From NCBI RefSeq assembly GCF_003610775.1, contig NZ_RAQO01000004.1, positions 248,001-312,000 on the forward strand: a stretch of DNA of 64,000 nt, written 5' to 3'. A program made the translations under genes and the position numbers. Below are positions 27,690-38,361 of the stretch, piece after piece (position 1 is the stretch's first letter; each line of letters starts with the position of its first letter). Below the pieces are notes generated by a model, which ran no database searches, was not told the origin of the DNA, and saw only the letters and a list, made by a program, of their open reading frames with translations. The stretch comes from Alginatibacterium sediminis (GTDB lineage: Bacteria > Pseudomonadota > Gammaproteobacteria > Enterobacterales > Celerinatantimonadaceae).

Positions 27690-30600
27690 ATGACAAACAC
27701 AATGCAACAACCCGCAGGACTATATCGGTCCGATTTTGAGCATGATGCCTGTGGCATCGGCTTTGTAGCTCACCTCAAAGGGCGTAAAAGTCACGATGTG
27801 ATTGAAAACGCTTTGACCATGCTAACCTGTATGGAACACCGTGGTGGTACGGGCTGTGATGTAGATAGTGGCGACGGTGCCGGCATTCTTATTCAACTTC
27901 CCCACGAATTTTTTAAAGAAGAGAGCACTAAGCTCGGATTCTCCTTGCCTAAACCAGGTGAGTACGGCGTCGGTATGGTGTTTTTCCCAGCCGATCCTGA
28001 CATTCGTCAAGAATGCAGAGAAATTCTTAATCGTAATATTAATAAGCTTGGCTTAGAACTGCTAGGTTATCGCGTGGTTCCAAAAGACAATAGTAGTCTT
28101 GGTAAAGCTTCCGTTGATAATGAACCACAGATTGAACAAGTCTTTATTGCTCGCCCCGCATCGTTAGACCAACAGATTTTCGAACGAAAACTGTTTGTTC
28201 TTCGAAAATATACACTGCATTTAGCTGATGCCACAGTGACCGGGGTAAACGAAGATTTTTACATCGCTTCAATGTCCTCTCGCACGATTGTATTTAAGGG
28301 CCAGCTAACGACAGCGCAAGTGCGTCGTTATTATGTGGATCTTCAAGATCCGCGTGTTGTTTCAGCGATTGCGATGTTCCACTCACGTTTTTCAACAAAT
28401 ACCTTCCCTGCGTGGCGTTTAGCACAGCCGTTCCGTTATATGTCGCATAACGGCGAAATCAATACGGTAAAGGGCAATGTTAACTGGATGAAGGCTCGAC
28501 AAGCGTTGTTTGAGTCGGCAAATTTCAGCAAAGTAGAATTGGATATGGTGACGCCGATTTGCGATGTCACACGTTCAGACTCCGCAAACCTTGATATGTG
28601 CGTAGAATTGCTGGTATTAAGTGGTCGTCCTCTCGCTCAAGTAATGATGATGGTGGTACCTGAAGCTTGGCAAAGTCAAGATGACATGGACCCCGTCAAA
28701 CGTGCGTTTTACGAATATTACGCATGCATTATGGAGCCCTGGGATGGTCCGGCATCAATTTCATTTACTGATGGTAAAGTTATTGGCGCAACATTAGATC
28801 GAAATGGTCTTCGTCCTTCTCGTTACTGCGTGACTGATGACGATATGGTGATCATGGGCTCTGAAACGGGTGCTTTGATTGTTGACCAAAGTAAGGTCGT
28901 CGCTAAAGGGCGTCTACAGCCTGGTAAAATCTTTATTGCCGACCTTGAGCAAGGTCGCATCATCGCTGATGATGAAGTGAAACATCAAGTCTGCTCATCC
29001 CAGCCTTATGGGGAATGGGTTGCTAAAAATAAAATTGTACTTGATGACCTTCCATTACCAGAAGGCGGTGATCGTTTTGCAACACAACACAGTTTAGACA
29101 AGCGTCAAAAAGCTTTTGGTTACTCCCAAGAAGATATCAACGTTGTATTGAAATCAATGGTAGCTACCGCTAAAGAGCCATTGGGTGCGATGGGTACTGA
29201 TACGCCATTGGCAGTTTTGTCAGACCAAAACCCTCATTTGAGTCACTATTTTAAGCAGTTGTTTGCTCAAGTAACTAACCCGCCAATAGATCCAATTCGT
29301 GAAGAAATGGTGATGTCGTTGCGTACATATGTGGGTGCTGATTTAAACCTACTTGACGAAACGCCCAAGCATTGTCGTAAAGTAGAAATCAAACAACCGG
29401 TTTTAACTAACGAACAACTCGCAAAGCTTCGCAGTATCGACCAAAATCATTTCCAAGCTGCGACGATTCATACGACGTTTAAAGCTAGCGGTAAAGAAGG
29501 GTCCCTAGAGAAAGCACTCGAGCGTATTTGTCGTCATGCAAAAGATGCCGTAGAAGATGGTTTCTCTATACTAATTCTTAGTGACCGTAAGGTAGATAGC
29601 GATCATGCAGCAGTACCGTCTGTACTTGCTACAGCTGCGGTGCACCATTCGTTAATTCGAGCGGGTCTACGCGCTTATGCTGACTTAGTGGTTGAATCAG
29701 GTGATATCCGTGAAACTCATCACCTTGCGACAGTATTAGGTTATGGGGCGGCGGCGGTTAACCCTTATCTAGCAATTGAAACCTTGTTGGATATGCGCGA
29801 CCAAGCGATCATTGATTCAAGTTTAAGCAACGAACAAGTGATTCAAGCCTACAGCAAAGCTGTCAATGGTGGTCTGCTTAAGATTTTCTCGAAAATGGGG
29901 ATCTCGACCCTACAAAGTTACCAAGGTGCTCAAATCTTTGAAGCTCTTGGAATCGAACAGTCTGTGGTTGATCGCTATTTCACTGGAACCGTGACTCGAA
30001 TTGGTGGACTTGGTCTCAATGGTATTGCCCAAGAAGCCTTAAATCGTCATCGTGAAGGATTTCCGACCGACGACAACCCGTTCAGAGATTCGCTGCTTCG
30101 AAGCGGTGGCGACTATGCATGGCGTCGTGATGGCGAAAAGCATTTGTTTAACCCGGATACTGTACGCTTGTTGCAGCATGCAAGTTCAACCAACAATAAT
30201 GACGTATTTAAAGAGTATGCGCGTAAAGTCGATGAGCAAAGCAAAACGGCCTATACATTACGTGGTCTACTGAAGTTCAATTCAGACCGACCTAGCATCG
30301 CTTTGAGCGAAGTGGATTCAATTGAAACTATATTGAAGCGTTTCGCAACTGGCGCCATGAGCTTTGGTTCAATCTCCTGGGAAGCCCATACCACACTTGC
30401 AATTGCAATGAACCGTATTGGTGGTAAGAGTAACTCAGGTGAAGGCGGTGAAGACCCAATCCGCTTTACACCCTTAGAAAATGGCGACTCAATGATCTCT
30501 AAGATCAAACAAGTTGCGTCCGGTCGCTTTGGTGTGACTAGCCATTATTTGGCTAATGCTGAAGAACTACAAATTAAAATGGCACAAGGGGCTAAACCCG

Positions 30601-32330
30601 GCGAAGGCGGACAGCTACCCGGTGATAAAGTTGATGCTTGGATTGGGAAAACTCGTGGCTCTACGCCGGGCGTTGGGCTTATTTCTCCGCCGCCTCATCA
30701 CGATATTTATTCTATCGAAGATTTAGCTCAGCTTATTTACGATCTTAAAAATGCTAACCGCGAAGCACGAATCAACGTCAAGTTAGTATCAGAAGCAGGG
30801 GTTGGTACGATAGCCTCAGGTGTATGTAAGGGTTATGCCGATGTGGTTTTGATTGCTGGATATGACGGCGGCACCGGTGCTTCTCCTTTAAGCTCGATTA
30901 AACATGCGGGTTTACCTTGGGAGTTAGGATTGGCTGAAACTCACCAAACCTTAATCCAAAATGGTTTGCGTGACCGGATTACAGTTCAAGCCGATGGTCA
31001 ATTGAAAACTCCTCGCGACTTAGCTATCGCAACGCTGTTAGGCGCAGAAGAGTGGGGTGTTGCAACCGCAGCTTTGGTTGTGGAAGGGTGTACGATGATG
31101 CGTAAGTGCCATCTAAACACTTGTCCGGTTGGTATTGCCACTCAGGATAAAGAGCTACGTGCTCGTTATGCTGGTCAAGTTGATCATGTGGTTAACTTTT
31201 TCAAAATGCTTGCCGAAGGCTTGCGTGAGATAATGGCAGAGCTTGGCTTTAGAAGTATTAACGAGATGGTCGGTCAAAGTCAGTGCCTAACACCTCGTGA
31301 TGACTTAGAGCATTGGAAATTTACGCAAGTGGACTTAAAACCCTTACTTTATAAGCATCCAATGGCTGATAAAGTATCTAACTATAAAACCCAAGAGCAA
31401 AAACACCTGATCCATGACATTGTGGATCGTGAGCTCATGATTGAGGCTGCATCTGCTCTTGAAAGTGGCACTAAGGTACATCTTGAAAAACCAATACTAA
31501 ATACTAACCGCAGCGTTGGTACCATGTTGTCGAACGAAGTTTCGAAACGATATGGTGCTGAAGGTTTGCCGGAAGACACGATTAATGTGAAGTTTAAAGG
31601 CAGCGCAGGCCAAAGCTTTGGTACGTTTGTTGCCAAAGGCATTAGCTTTGAACTTGAAGGCGATGCGAATGACTATTTCGGCAAAGGCTTGTCTGGTGGT
31701 AAATTAATTGTTTATCCTGATCAGAGTGCTCCATTTAGTGCCCGTGACAATATCATCGTGGGTAATGTTGGCTTCTTTGGCGGCACTAGTGGTGAAGCGT
31801 ATATCAATGGTATTGCTGGGGAGCGTTTCTGCGTTCGTAACTCAGGTGTGACCGCTGTTGTTGAAGGCGTTGGTGACCATGGTTGTGAATACATGACCGG
31901 TGGTAAAGCCGTCATCCTTGGTGAGACAGGTAGAAACTTCGCAGCCGGTATGTCTGGTGGTGTGGCTTATGTACTTGATAAAAATCAGAAGTTTGCAGCT
32001 CGCTGCAACATGGAAATGGTCAAACTAGGAAGTGTTGAGCAAGCTGACGAAGCCGCGGAACTTAAGTCTCTTGTTGAGAGCCACTTAAAGTACACGGGTT
32101 CTGATATCGCTAAAGAATTGTTAGACAACTGGGACCATGCTTTGACGCAGTTTGTTCGTGTTATGCCTGTTGATTTTGAGCGTATGCAAAACTATATGCA
32201 AACTGCGCGTGAAAGTGGCGAATACGAGAACGAGTATGATATTGCAGTAGCAGCATTTGATATGCATATGGCTAGTGTTACGGGCGCAAAACCAGTGCCT
32301 AAAGTGTCAAACGCAAGTCAAGCTGTCTAG
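27690..32330 (+). CDS. gltB: Glutamate synthase (NADPH) large subunit GltB
   Basis: GltB makes two glutamates from glutamine and 2-oxoglutarate with GltD. The start at 27690 has AGGAA seven bases upstream and gives MTNTMQQPAGLYRSDF; an in-frame TTG at 27603 would add 29 unrelated residues. The class II amidotransferase cysteine is in HDACGIGF and would become the N-terminus after propeptide removal. FMN- and Fe-S-containing synthase domain: GGKSNSGEGGEDP, the Cys cluster MMRKCHLNTCPVGIATQ, then the C-terminal glycine-rich helix domain (GSAGQSFG, GGKAVILGETGRNFAAGMSGG). About 1546 aa, normal for the large subunit. Confidence 0.97.
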   Translation: MTNTMQQPAGLYRSDFEHDACGIGFVAHLKGRKSHDVIENALTMLTCMEHRGGTGCDVDSGDGAGILIQLPHEFFKEESTKLGFSLPKPGEYGVGMVFFPADPDIRQECREILNRNINKLGLELLGYRVVPKDNSSLGKASVDNEPQIEQVFIARPASLDQQIFERKLFVLRKYTLHLADATVTGVNEDFYIASMSSRTIVFKGQLTTAQVRRYYVDLQDPRVVSAIAMFHSRFSTNTFPAWRLAQPFRYMSHNGEINTVKGNVNWMKARQALFESANFSKVELDMVTPICDVTRSDSANLDMCVELLVLSGRPLAQVMMMVVPEAWQSQDDMDPVKRAFYEYYACIMEPWDGPASISFTDGKVIGATLDRNGLRPSRYCVTDDDMVIMGSETGALIVDQSKVVAKGRLQPGKIFIADLEQGRIIADDEVKHQVCSSQPYGEWVAKNKIVLDDLPLPEGGDRFATQHSLDKRQKAFGYSQEDINVVLKSMVATAKEPLGAMGTDTPLAVLSDQNPHLSHYFKQLFAQVTNPPIDPIREEMVMSLRTYVGADLNLLDETPKHCRKVEIKQPVLTNEQLAKLRSIDQNHFQAATIHTTFKASGKEGSLEKALERICRHAKDAVEDGFSILILSDRKVDSDHAAVPSVLATAAVHHSLIRAGLRAYADLVVESGDIRETHHLATVLGYGAAAVNPYLAIETLLDMRDQAIIDSSLSNEQVIQAYSKAVNGGLLKIFSKMGISTLQSYQGAQIFEALGIEQSVVDRYFTGTVTRIGGLGLNGIAQEALNRHREGFPTDDNPFRDSLLRSGGDYAWRRDGEKHLFNPDTVRLLQHASSTNNNDVFKEYARKVDEQSKTAYTLRGLLKFNSDRPSIALSEVDSIETILKRFATGAMSFGSISWEAHTTLAIAMNRIGGKSNSGEGGEDPIRFTPLENGDSMISKIKQVASGRFGVTSHYLANAEELQIKMAQGAKPGEGGQLPGDKVDAWIGKTRGSTPGVGLISPPPHHDIYSIEDLAQLIYDLKNANREARINVKLVSEAGVGTIASGVCKGYADVVLIAGYDGGTGASPLSSIKHAGLPWELGLAETHQTLIQNGLRDRITVQADGQLKTPRDLAIATLLGAEEWGVATAALVVEGCTMMRKCHLNTCPVGIATQDKELRARYAGQVDHVVNFFKMLAEGLREIMAELGFRSINEMVGQSQCLTPRDDLEHWKFTQVDLKPLLYKHPMADKVSNYKTQEQKHLIHDIVDRELMIEAASALESGTKVHLEKPILNTNRSVGTMLSNEVSKRYGAEGLPEDTINVKFKGSAGQSFGTFVAKGISFELEGDANDYFGKGLSGGKLIVYPDQSAPFSARDNIIVGNVGFFGGTSGEAYINGIAGERFCVRNSGVTAVVEGVGDHGCEYMTGGKAVILGETGRNFAAGMSGGVAYVLDKNQKFAARCNMEMVKLGSVEQADEAAELKSLVESHLKYTGSDIAKELLDNWDHALTQFVRVMPVDFERMQNYMQTARESGEYENEYDIAVAAFDMHMASVTGAKPVPKVSNASQAV

Positions 32331-32339
32331 GAGAGAAAA

Positions 32340-33827
32340 ATGGCTAACCCAACTGGATTTATGAATATAGACCGCAATTTGAGTGCCGACCGCGATCCTA
32401 GTGCGCGCTTGATTGACTGGCTAGAAGTCAAATCACCGATGAGTGAGCAAGCAACGATGGATCAAGCTTCACGTTGCATGGATTGTGGAATTCCTTTTTG
32501 CCATAGCGGTGATTCAGCAACAGCGCCGCGTGTCGCAGGTTGCCCTGTAAACAACTTGATTCCTGAGTGGAATGATTTGGTTTATCGTGGCCGCTGGAAA
32601 GACGCAATAGATCGTCTGCACAAGACCAATAACTTCCCAGAGTTTACCGGCCGTGTTTGCCCTGCACCTTGTGAAGATTCTTGTGTGTTAGGTATTAATG
32701 CGCCACCAGTAACGATCAAAAACCAAGAGCTAAATATTATTGAGCGTGCGTTTAAAGAAGGATGGGTAAAAGCTAATCCTCCAGCAACGCGAAGTGGCAA
32801 AAAAGTTGCGGTAATTGGTAGTGGTCCTGCTGGATTAGCAGCAGCTGTGCAGCTTAATTCTGTAGGCCACCTGGTTACTGTATACGAACGAGCCGACCGC
32901 ATTGGTGGTTTACTTATGTACGGTATACCGAACATGAAGCTTCAAAAGGAATATGTTGAGCGTCGCGTGCAGTTGATGCGAGAAGAAGGCATTAACTTTG
33001 TGGTGAATACGGAAATTGGCAAAGACATTTCTGCTAGTCGCCTTAAAGATGATTACGACAGTGTACTCATCGCAACTGGGGCTACAGTCCCAAGGGATTT
33101 AGCGGTAAAAGGTCGCGAACTTGATGGCGTGCATTTTGCGATGGAGTTTTTGGGTAAAAATACCAAGAGCTTGCTTGATAGTGAACACAAAGATGGCCAG
33201 TATATTTCTGCGAAGGATAAACATGTTGTGGTTATCGGCGGCGGTGATACCGGTACTGACTGTGTTGGCACATCATTGCGTCATGGCTGTAAGAGTGTTA
33301 TTCAACTTGAGATCATGCCGCAGCCACCACTTGAACGTGCAGAGAATAACCCGTGGCCTGAGTTTAAACGCACCTTAAAGCGTGACTATGGTCAAGACGA
33401 AGCGATTGCCATTCAAGGCGAAGATCCGCGTCGTTATCTCATGCTGACGCAAAAGATTGAAGGTGAGAGTGGCAAAGTCGAATTTGTGCATACCACTAAA
33501 ATTGAGTGGGCTAAAAATGCAGAAGGTCAAATGATACCTATGCCTATTGCCGGTAGTGAAGAGAAACTACCTGCTGACCTGGTTTTGCTCGCTATGGGCT
33601 TTATGGGACCTGAAGGTGGCGTGCTTGACCAACTGGGCGTCGCAAAAGATGCGCGTAGTAATGCGCAAGCTGAATACGGTGAGTATGATACGAATATCCA
33701 CGGTGTTTTTGCCGCTGGTGATGCGCGTCGTGGCCAAAGCCTAATTGTATGGGCTATTAATGAAGGACGTGGCGCGGCTAAGGCTGTCGATACCTATTTA
33801 ATGGGGCGTAGTTACTTACCCGATTAA
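32340..33827 (+). CDS. gltD: Glutamate synthase (NADPH) small subunit GltD
   Basis: GltD oxidises NADPH and passes electrons to GltB. N-terminal Fe-S cysteines occur in [17 protein letters not shown] and [11 protein letters not shown]. An FAD-binding [10 protein letters not shown] (about 158-167) and an NADPH-binding GGGDTGTDC (about 300-308) follow, and [17 protein letters not shown] closes the FAD domain. 495 aa is slightly longer than E. coli GltD (472). An AGGAGAG SD and nine-base gap from gltB indicate a two-gene operon with a terminator after it. Confidence 0.97.
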   Translation: MANPTGFMNIDRNLSADRDPSARLIDWLEVKSPMSEQATMDQASRCMDCGIPFCHSGDSATAPRVAGCPVNNLIPEWNDLVYRGRWKDAIDRLHKTNNFPEFTGRVCPAPCEDSCVLGINAPPVTIKNQELNIIERAFKEGWVKANPPATRSGKKVAVIGSGPAGLAAAVQLNSVGHLVTVYERADRIGGLLMYGIPNMKLQKEYVERRVQLMREEGINFVVNTEIGKDISASRLKDDYDSVLIATGATVPRDLAVKGRELDGVHFAMEFLGKNTKSLLDSEHKDGQYISAKDKHVVVIGGGDTGTDCVGTSLRHGCKSVIQLEIMPQPPLERAENNPWPEFKRTLKRDYGQDEAIAIQGEDPRRYLMLTQKIEGESGKVEFVHTTKIEWAKNAEGQMIPMPIAGSEEKLPADLVLLAMGFMGPEGGVLDQLGVAKDARSNAQAEYGEYDTNIHGVFAAGDARRGQSLIVWAINEGRGAAKAVDTYLMGRSYLPD

Positions 33828-33889
33828 TACAGTTGCAGGTACATGATGTAAGCTAGCAATAGCATTATTCATAGCAAACTCAGAATAAC

Positions 33890-33917
33890 TAAGCCTAGCT
33901 AATCGCTGGGCTTTTTT
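33890..33917 (+). terminator. Intrinsic terminator of gltBD
   Basis: AAGCCTAGC-TAATC-GCTGGGCTT, nine base pairs with one G-T wobble, followed by TTTT. Confidence 0.85.
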
Positions 33918-34042
33918 GTTAAATTGTGAGATATAATCCATGCTTTGTCTTTCCTTTGACACAGGCTTAGGATATAACATCAATCCTGCTTGAGCTGTAA
34001 AATAATGTTCCGCGTCTCAGGCTCACTAACGGAGAACCTTCC

Positions 34043-34687
34043 TTGATAAACGTATTGTTGGTTGATGACCATGAGTTAGTGCGAACAGGGATACGCCGCA
34101 TTTTAGATGACGAACGGGGATTTAAAGTCATCGGAGAAGTTGATAGTGGAGAGGGCGCTGTACAGTGGTGCAGAGAGAACCAAGCCAATATCATTCTAAT
34201 GGATATGAACATGCCGGGTATTGGTGGCTTGGAGGCTACCAAGAAAATCCTGCGCTATGATCCGGACGCCAAAATAATAGTGCTAACGGTACATTGTGAA
34301 AATCCTTTTCCTACCAAAGTTATGCAAGCTGGGGCTAGTGGTTACTTGACCAAAGGCGCTGCTCCCAATGAAATGATAAATGCCATTCGGGCTGTGAATT
34401 CTGGTCAGCGTTACTTATCTCCAGAAATTGCACAACAAATGGCATTGAGCCAGTTTAGCCCAAGTGACGAGAATCCTTTTCAGTCGCTTTCAGAACGCGA
34501 GCTGCAAATCATGTTGATGATCACCAAAGGTGAAAAGGTGACTGATATTTCCGATCAGTTGAACTTGAGCCCTAAAACGGTGAATAGCTATCGCTATCGT
34601 TTATTCCAAAAGCTGGATATCGGTGGTGATGTAGAGCTCACCCACCTAGCGATACGTCACGGTATGCTTGACTCTAAAATGTTGTAA
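34043..34687 (+). CDS. uvrY: Two-component response regulator UvrY (GacA/VarA family)
   Basis: Cytoplasmic response regulator of the BarA-UvrY/GacS-GacA system that activates Csr-type small RNAs. Receiver domain: [15 protein letters not shown] at the N-terminus, phospho-acceptor Asp in [12 protein letters not shown] (about residue 54), LTVH and the conserved Lys in LTKGAA. LuxR-type HTH at the C-terminus ([18 protein letters not shown]... [17 protein letters not shown]). Nearly colinear with E. coli UvrY. TTG start with GGAGAA six bases upstream. Nine bases before uvrC, the classic uvrY-uvrC pair. Confidence 0.95.
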   Translation: MINVLLVDDHELVRTGIRRILDDERGFKVIGEVDSGEGAVQWCRENQANIILMDMNMPGIGGLEATKKILRYDPDAKIIVLTVHCENPFPTKVMQAGASGYLTKGAAPNEMINAIRAVNSGQRYLSPEIAQQMALSQFSPSDENPFQSLSERELQIMLMITKGEKVTDISDQLNLSPKTVNSYRYRLFQKLDIGGDVELTHLAIRHGMLDSKML

Positions 34688-34695
34688 GAGAAGCT

Positions 34696-36525
34696 GTGAG
34701 CGAAGAACAGGAATTTGATAGCCAACAGTTTTTAAAGCATGTTAGTGAGCGTAGTGGTGTTTACAGGATGTATGACAGCACTGCTTGCGTTATTTACGTG
34801 GGTAAAGCCAAAAACCTCAAAAATCGCCTCAGTAGTTATTTTCGTAGTAAAGTAGACAGTCCTAAAACACAGGCTTTAGTTGCCAATATTGCGCAAATCG
34901 AAGTCACTATTACTCATACTGAGACCGAAGCTCTCATTCTTGAACACAACCTGATCAAGAAATATCTGCCTCGCTACAACGTGTTGTTACGTGATGACAA
35001 GTCGTATCCCTTCATTTTCCTGAGCGCTCATAAACATCCACGCTTAAGCATGCATCGCGGTGCAAAAAAGGCTAAAGGTCGCTATTTCGGACCTTATCCA
35101 AATGGTGGTGCTGTTCGCGAAAGCTTGCACTTAATGCAAAAGATATTTCCGATCCGTCAATGTAGTGATAGCGAATATGCAAATCGCACTCGCCCTTGTC
35201 TTCAATATCAGTTAAAACGCTGCAGTGCACCTTGTGTTGGCTTTGTAACTCAAGAGGATTACCAACATCAGATTGATTTGGCAACTTTATTCTTAGAAGG
35301 TAAAGGCCAAGCTGTCATCAATGATTTGGTGCACGATATGCAGCGCGCTAGTGATGAAATGGCCTACGAGAAAGCAGCCATGCATCGTGATCAAATCCAA
35401 GCTATGCGTCGAGTTTCAGAGCAACAGTTTGTCAGCGGTGATATCGAGCAACTTGATTGCGTAGGGTTTGCATTTGCTAGTGGCATGGCCGTAGTACACC
35501 TATTGTTGATTCGCCAAGGAAGCGTATTAGGCAGCCGCAGCTATTATCCAAAAGTGCCAAAAGGAAGCGAGCCTCAAGAAGTACTGCGTAGTTTCATTGT
35601 CCAGTATTACTTAGCAGAGCAACGTAAAGGACAAGTGGTCAAAGAGATTATTCTCAGTCACGATGATGAAGAATGGCGAAGTATCAGCGACGCCATTAGT
35701 AACGGTAATAGTCATAAAACTAAAATCACGGTGCCACAGCGCGGTGATAAAGCTAAATTTGTTCATCTGTCTAATACCAATGCACAAATAGCTTTGCAAA
35801 CACGTCTCAATCAGCGCTCTACAATACACCAACGATTAGTTGAACTCGAAAGCTTACTTGAGATTGAATCTGGTATTAAACGCATGGAATGCTTTGATAT
35901 TAGCCATACCCAAGGAGAGCTTACAGTGGCTTCGTGTGTGGTGTTTAATCGTGAAGGTCCGTTGAAATCGGATTACCGGAAATTTAATATCGAAGGCATT
36001 ACAGGTGGCGATGATTATGCGGCCATGGCGCAAGCATTAAGCCGACGTTATCGAAACCAAAGTGACGATGACAAAATGCCAACTGTACTTTTTATTGATG
36101 GCGGAAAAGGGCAACTGTCTGCAGCTTATCAAAGTATTGACCAACTCGATTTAAGCCCAGAGCCGCTGCTAGTTGGTGTTGCTAAAGGGGTTACCCGTAA
36201 GGCTGGATTAGAAACCTTGCTTATTGGTCGAGAAATGGAAGCAAAACATTTACCTTCTGATAACGGCGCCCTGCATCTAATACAGCATATCCGTGATGAG
36301 AGTCACCGCTTTGCAATAACTGGACACCGTCAACGACGCGATAAGGCCCGCCGCACTAGCGTACTTGAGGGAATTGATGGGGTAGGGCCAAAACGTCGTC
36401 AAAACATTCTGAAGTACCTCGGTGGCTTGCAAGAAGTGCAAAAGGCAACCGTTTTAGAGTTAGAAAAAGTGCCAGGGATCAGTAAACAGTTAGCACAGAC
36501 CATTTATGATGCGTTGCATCACTAG
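34696..36525 (+). CDS. uvrC: Excinuclease ABC subunit UvrC
   Basis: UvrC makes both incisions in nucleotide excision repair. Order: GIY-YIG nuclease ([20 protein letters not shown], about 16-36; key residues GVY and IYVGKAKNL), UVR domain ([20 protein letters not shown], about 210-235), RNase H-like endonuclease domain ([12 protein letters not shown] and [12 protein letters not shown]) and a C-terminal HhH pair ([28 protein letters not shown]). 609 aa matches the family. GTG start with only a weak purine-rich SD (AAGAGAAG); coupling to uvrY is likely. Confidence 0.97.
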   Translation: MSEEQEFDSQQFLKHVSERSGVYRMYDSTACVIYVGKAKNLKNRLSSYFRSKVDSPKTQALVANIAQIEVTITHTETEALILEHNLIKKYLPRYNVLLRDDKSYPFIFLSAHKHPRLSMHRGAKKAKGRYFGPYPNGGAVRESLHLMQKIFPIRQCSDSEYANRTRPCLQYQLKRCSAPCVGFVTQEDYQHQIDLATLFLEGKGQAVINDLVHDMQRASDEMAYEKAAMHRDQIQAMRRVSEQQFVSGDIEQLDCVGFAFASGMAVVHLLLIRQGSVLGSRSYYPKVPKGSEPQEVLRSFIVQYYLAEQRKGQVVKEIILSHDDEEWRSISDAISNGNSHKTKITVPQRGDKAKFVHLSNTNAQIALQTRLNQRSTIHQRLVELESLLEIESGIKRMECFDISHTQGELTVASCVVFNREGPLKSDYRKFNIEGITGGDDYAAMAQALSRRYRNQSDDDKMPTVLFIDGGKGQLSAAYQSIDQLDLSPEPLLVGVAKGVTRKAGLETLLIGREMEAKHLPSDNGALHLIQHIRDESHRFAITGHRQRRDKARRTSVLEGIDGVGPKRRQNILKYLGGLQEVQKATVLELEKVPGISKQLAQTIYDALHH

Positions 36526-36570
36526 CTATATACAGGCAACATAGAGCCTGAAGTCCATTGAAGATGAATC

Positions 36571-37113
36571 ATGAATAATATTCCTAACATCCTGACTATG
36601 TTTCGTGTGGTATTGATTCCAGTATTTTTGGTATGTTTTTACCTGCCAACAGAAAATGCCGGGTTCTGGTCAGCTCTCGTTTTTACTTTCGCCGCTTTTA
36701 CCGATTATCTTGATGGATACTTAGCGCGGCGGCTTGGCCAATCGACTCCTTTTGGTGCCTTCCTCGATCCAGTTGCAGACAAATTAATGGTTGCCGCTGC
36801 TTTAGTTGTTATTGCTGAGTATTTTCAAAGTCCGTGGGTTACCGTGCCTGCGATTGTTATGATTAGTCGTGAGATAGTTATTTCTGCTCTACGTGAATGG
36901 ATGGCCGAATTGGGCAAACGCGGCAATGTTGCGGTATCTTCACTAGGGAAGTACAAAACAACGTTTCAAATGATCGCAATTACTGCTTTGCTTTGGAATG
37001 GTTATCAATGGATGACCGTAATAGGCACTGTATTGCTATTTATCGCGATGGTTCTTACCTTGTGGTCAATGGTGGTTTATTTACGTGCAGCATGGCCAAC
37101 ATTACGTCAATAA
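36571..37113 (+). CDS. pgsA: CDP-diacylglycerol-glycerol-3-phosphate 3-phosphatidyltransferase PgsA
   Basis: Inner-membrane enzyme of phosphatidylglycerol synthesis. The CDP-alcohol phosphotransferase signature is complete: D-x2-DG-x2-AR-x8-G-x3-D-x3-D in the stretch [13 protein letters not shown]...[10 protein letters not shown] (about 45-71). Four to six membrane helices; N-terminus [19 protein letters not shown] is typical. 180 aa. Follows uvrC after 45 bases and precedes the Gly-Cys-Leu tRNA cluster, exactly as in enterobacteria. Confidence 0.96.
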   Translation: MNNIPNILTMFRVVLIPVFLVCFYLPTENAGFWSALVFTFAAFTDYLDGYLARRLGQSTPFGAFLDPVADKLMVAAALVVIAEYFQSPWVTVPAIVMISREIVISALREWMAELGKRGNVAVSSLGKYKTTFQMIAITALLWNGYQWMTVIGTVLLFIAMVLTLWSMVVYLRAAWPTLRQ

Positions 37114-37177
37114 GTTGCTTATTTGTACTCGGCCGTCTAATTTTCAGGCGAACGGACCAAAATTACAAAAAAGGTGC

Positions 37178-37205
37178 TTGACCTGAACGCTCAGCTCGCT
37201 AAAAT
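37178..37205 (+). promoter_or_regulatory. Promoter of the tRNA-Gly/Cys/Leu operon
   Basis: TTGACC and TAAAAT with a 16-base spacer, 57 bases before tRNA-Gly, in the gap after pgsA. Confidence 0.7.
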
Positions 37206-37262
37206 GCACCTCATTCAAACAGCGCAGCAAATTAGCTAACTGCTTGAAGTATGAATCTAAAC

Positions 37263-37338
37263 GCGGCACTAGCTCAGTTGGTAGAGCGCGACCTTGCCAA
37301 GGTCGAGGTCATCGGTTCGAACCCGATGTGCCGCTCCA
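37263..37338 (+). tRNA. tRNA-Gly(GCC)
   Basis: 76 bases with encoded CCA. Acceptor GCGGCAC/GTGCCGC; anticodon loop TTGCCAA. First of a Gly-Cys-Leu cluster (E. coli glyW-cysT-leuZ order). Confidence 0.97.
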
Positions 37339-37365
37339 AGATTCAGCCCTTTGGGCAACAGTGAT

Positions 37366-37439
37366 GGCGGGTTGGCAGAGTGGCTATGCAGCGGATTGCA
37401 AATCCGTGTACCTCGGTTCGACTCCGGGACCCGCCTCCA
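37366..37439 (+). tRNA. tRNA-Cys(GCA)
   Basis: 74 bases with encoded CCA. Acceptor GGCGGGT/ACCCGCC; anticodon loop TTGCAAA. Confidence 0.97.
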
Positions 37440-37462
37440 TCACAACAAAATTTGAAAATTGT

Positions 37463-37548
37463 GCGGCCATGGTGAAATTGGTAGACACAAGGGATTTAAA
37501 ATCCCTCGCTTAATAGGCGTCCCGGTTCAATTCCGGGTGGCCGCACCA
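37463..37548 (+). tRNA. tRNA-Leu(TAA)
   Basis: 86 bases with encoded CCA and the long variable arm of class II tRNAs. Acceptor GCGGCCA/TGGCCGC; anticodon loop TTTAAAA. Confidence 0.97.
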
Positions 37549-37564
37549 CTTTTCAAATGTAAAG

Positions 37565-37588
37565 AACCAGCTTAGCGCTGGTTTTTTT
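37565..37588 (+). terminator. Intrinsic terminator of the tRNA operon
   Basis: AACCAGC-TTAGC-GCTGGTT followed by a seven-base T run. Confidence 0.9.
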
Positions 37589-37749
37589 GTATCTAATTTC
37601 CTGGCCTTTCATTTTTTTTAATCACAATAGAACTTCTTTTCGCTGCTATGTTTATTTAACGGAACCCTCATTCTTCTCTTTGTTGTAGATTAGCCTCCTT
37701 CCAATACAGCTATTGAGTACAACAGCTGTTCATACTAATTCATAACTTC

Positions 37750-38182
37750 ATGACCATAGAGTGCGATAAAGTGCACGTGCTTATATATAATGTGCACCAA
37801 CAGCGCTATGTTTGACGGGAATACAAAGAGCTGCGCTTTACCAGCAAGTTCCAAGCTGTCTTAGATAGTTTACTTTCGATAATCAAATGGGAGTACGGCT
37901 ATCTCAAAGCGCTAAATGCGCATTATCCCAACATCACAAGCTCTGTCAAAGCTCGGATTATACCAATCCCATTATATTTTTGGTCTTATACTTGTTGTAC
38001 TAAAACGCTTAGCTTTAGGAAGAAGTCGCGGTTATTAGCGGTCTAATGACAAGAGTTATGACGACAAGATTGGTGTTTTAGTCAAACAATAGTGATCAAT
38101 AAATTACTGTGATTGGTATTACTTACCCGATGAGCTAGTAATTCTACGGCGGCGGTTTGGAATGGGTGCTCTGCATAGGTAA
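37750..38182 (+). pseudogene. Possible gene remnant split by a MITE-like element
   Basis: Reading from an ATG at 37750 gives 21 codons (MTIECDKVHVLIYNVHQQRYV), an in-frame TGA at 37813, then 47 open codons with protein-like composition (EYKELRFTSKFQAVLDSLL, then IIKWEYGYLKALNAHYPNIT) up to the left edge of the MITE-like element. Directly after its right edge a further 19 codons (LPDELVILRRRFGMGALHR) run to a TAA. I do not recognise the family. The case rests on composition and on how the pieces fit, so it may be chance. Confidence 0.3.
37957..38122. mobile_element. MITE-like element with long imperfect terminal inverted repeats
   Basis: 166 bases. The left end begins ATTATACCAATCCCATTA and the right end is GATTGGTATTAC. 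The two outer ~50 bases are complementary to one another at roughly two thirds of positions or more by eye, including ATACCAATC and the inner blocks ACTAAAACGC / GTGTTTTAGT. There is no ORF, and no transposase in the window. A target duplication is not evident. A second copy was not seen in this window. Confidence 0.55.
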
Positions 38183-38204
38183 AACATCAGCAAGTATTCT
38201 GGTG

Positions 38205-38264
38205 AAGCGGTTAAACTGCAGTGAAAGAGTTGCTTTGCAACTTGATTTGCAATCTGAACCGCTT
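38205..38264. repeat. Nested dyad, possible structured RNA or operator
   Basis: Outer arms AAGCGGTT (38205-38212) and AACCGCTT (38257-38264) enclose a hairpin AGTTGC-TTT-GCAACT (38228-38242). No gene covers it. A TATAAT at 38271-38276 lies just after it, without a good -35. The rest of the 37589-38361 gap, outside the MITE and gene remnant, shows nothing more. Confidence 0.35.
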
Positions 38265-38361
38265 ATCGAGAGTATAATTTCTAAGTTGTATTAGGCTGTA
38301 CTAGTTCACTACCTTGTGGACGTTAATCACATCAAACATTGAGCACGAAGATCAGTTGGGC

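Noticed and set aside
37244-37513. An 89-codon frame across the Gly-Cys-Leu tRNAs.
   Set aside because: It runs through three clear tRNA genes.
37957-38122. The element as an integron attC site or phage att site.
   Set aside because: The inverted repeats are long and AT-rich with no core site or integrase gene nearby.
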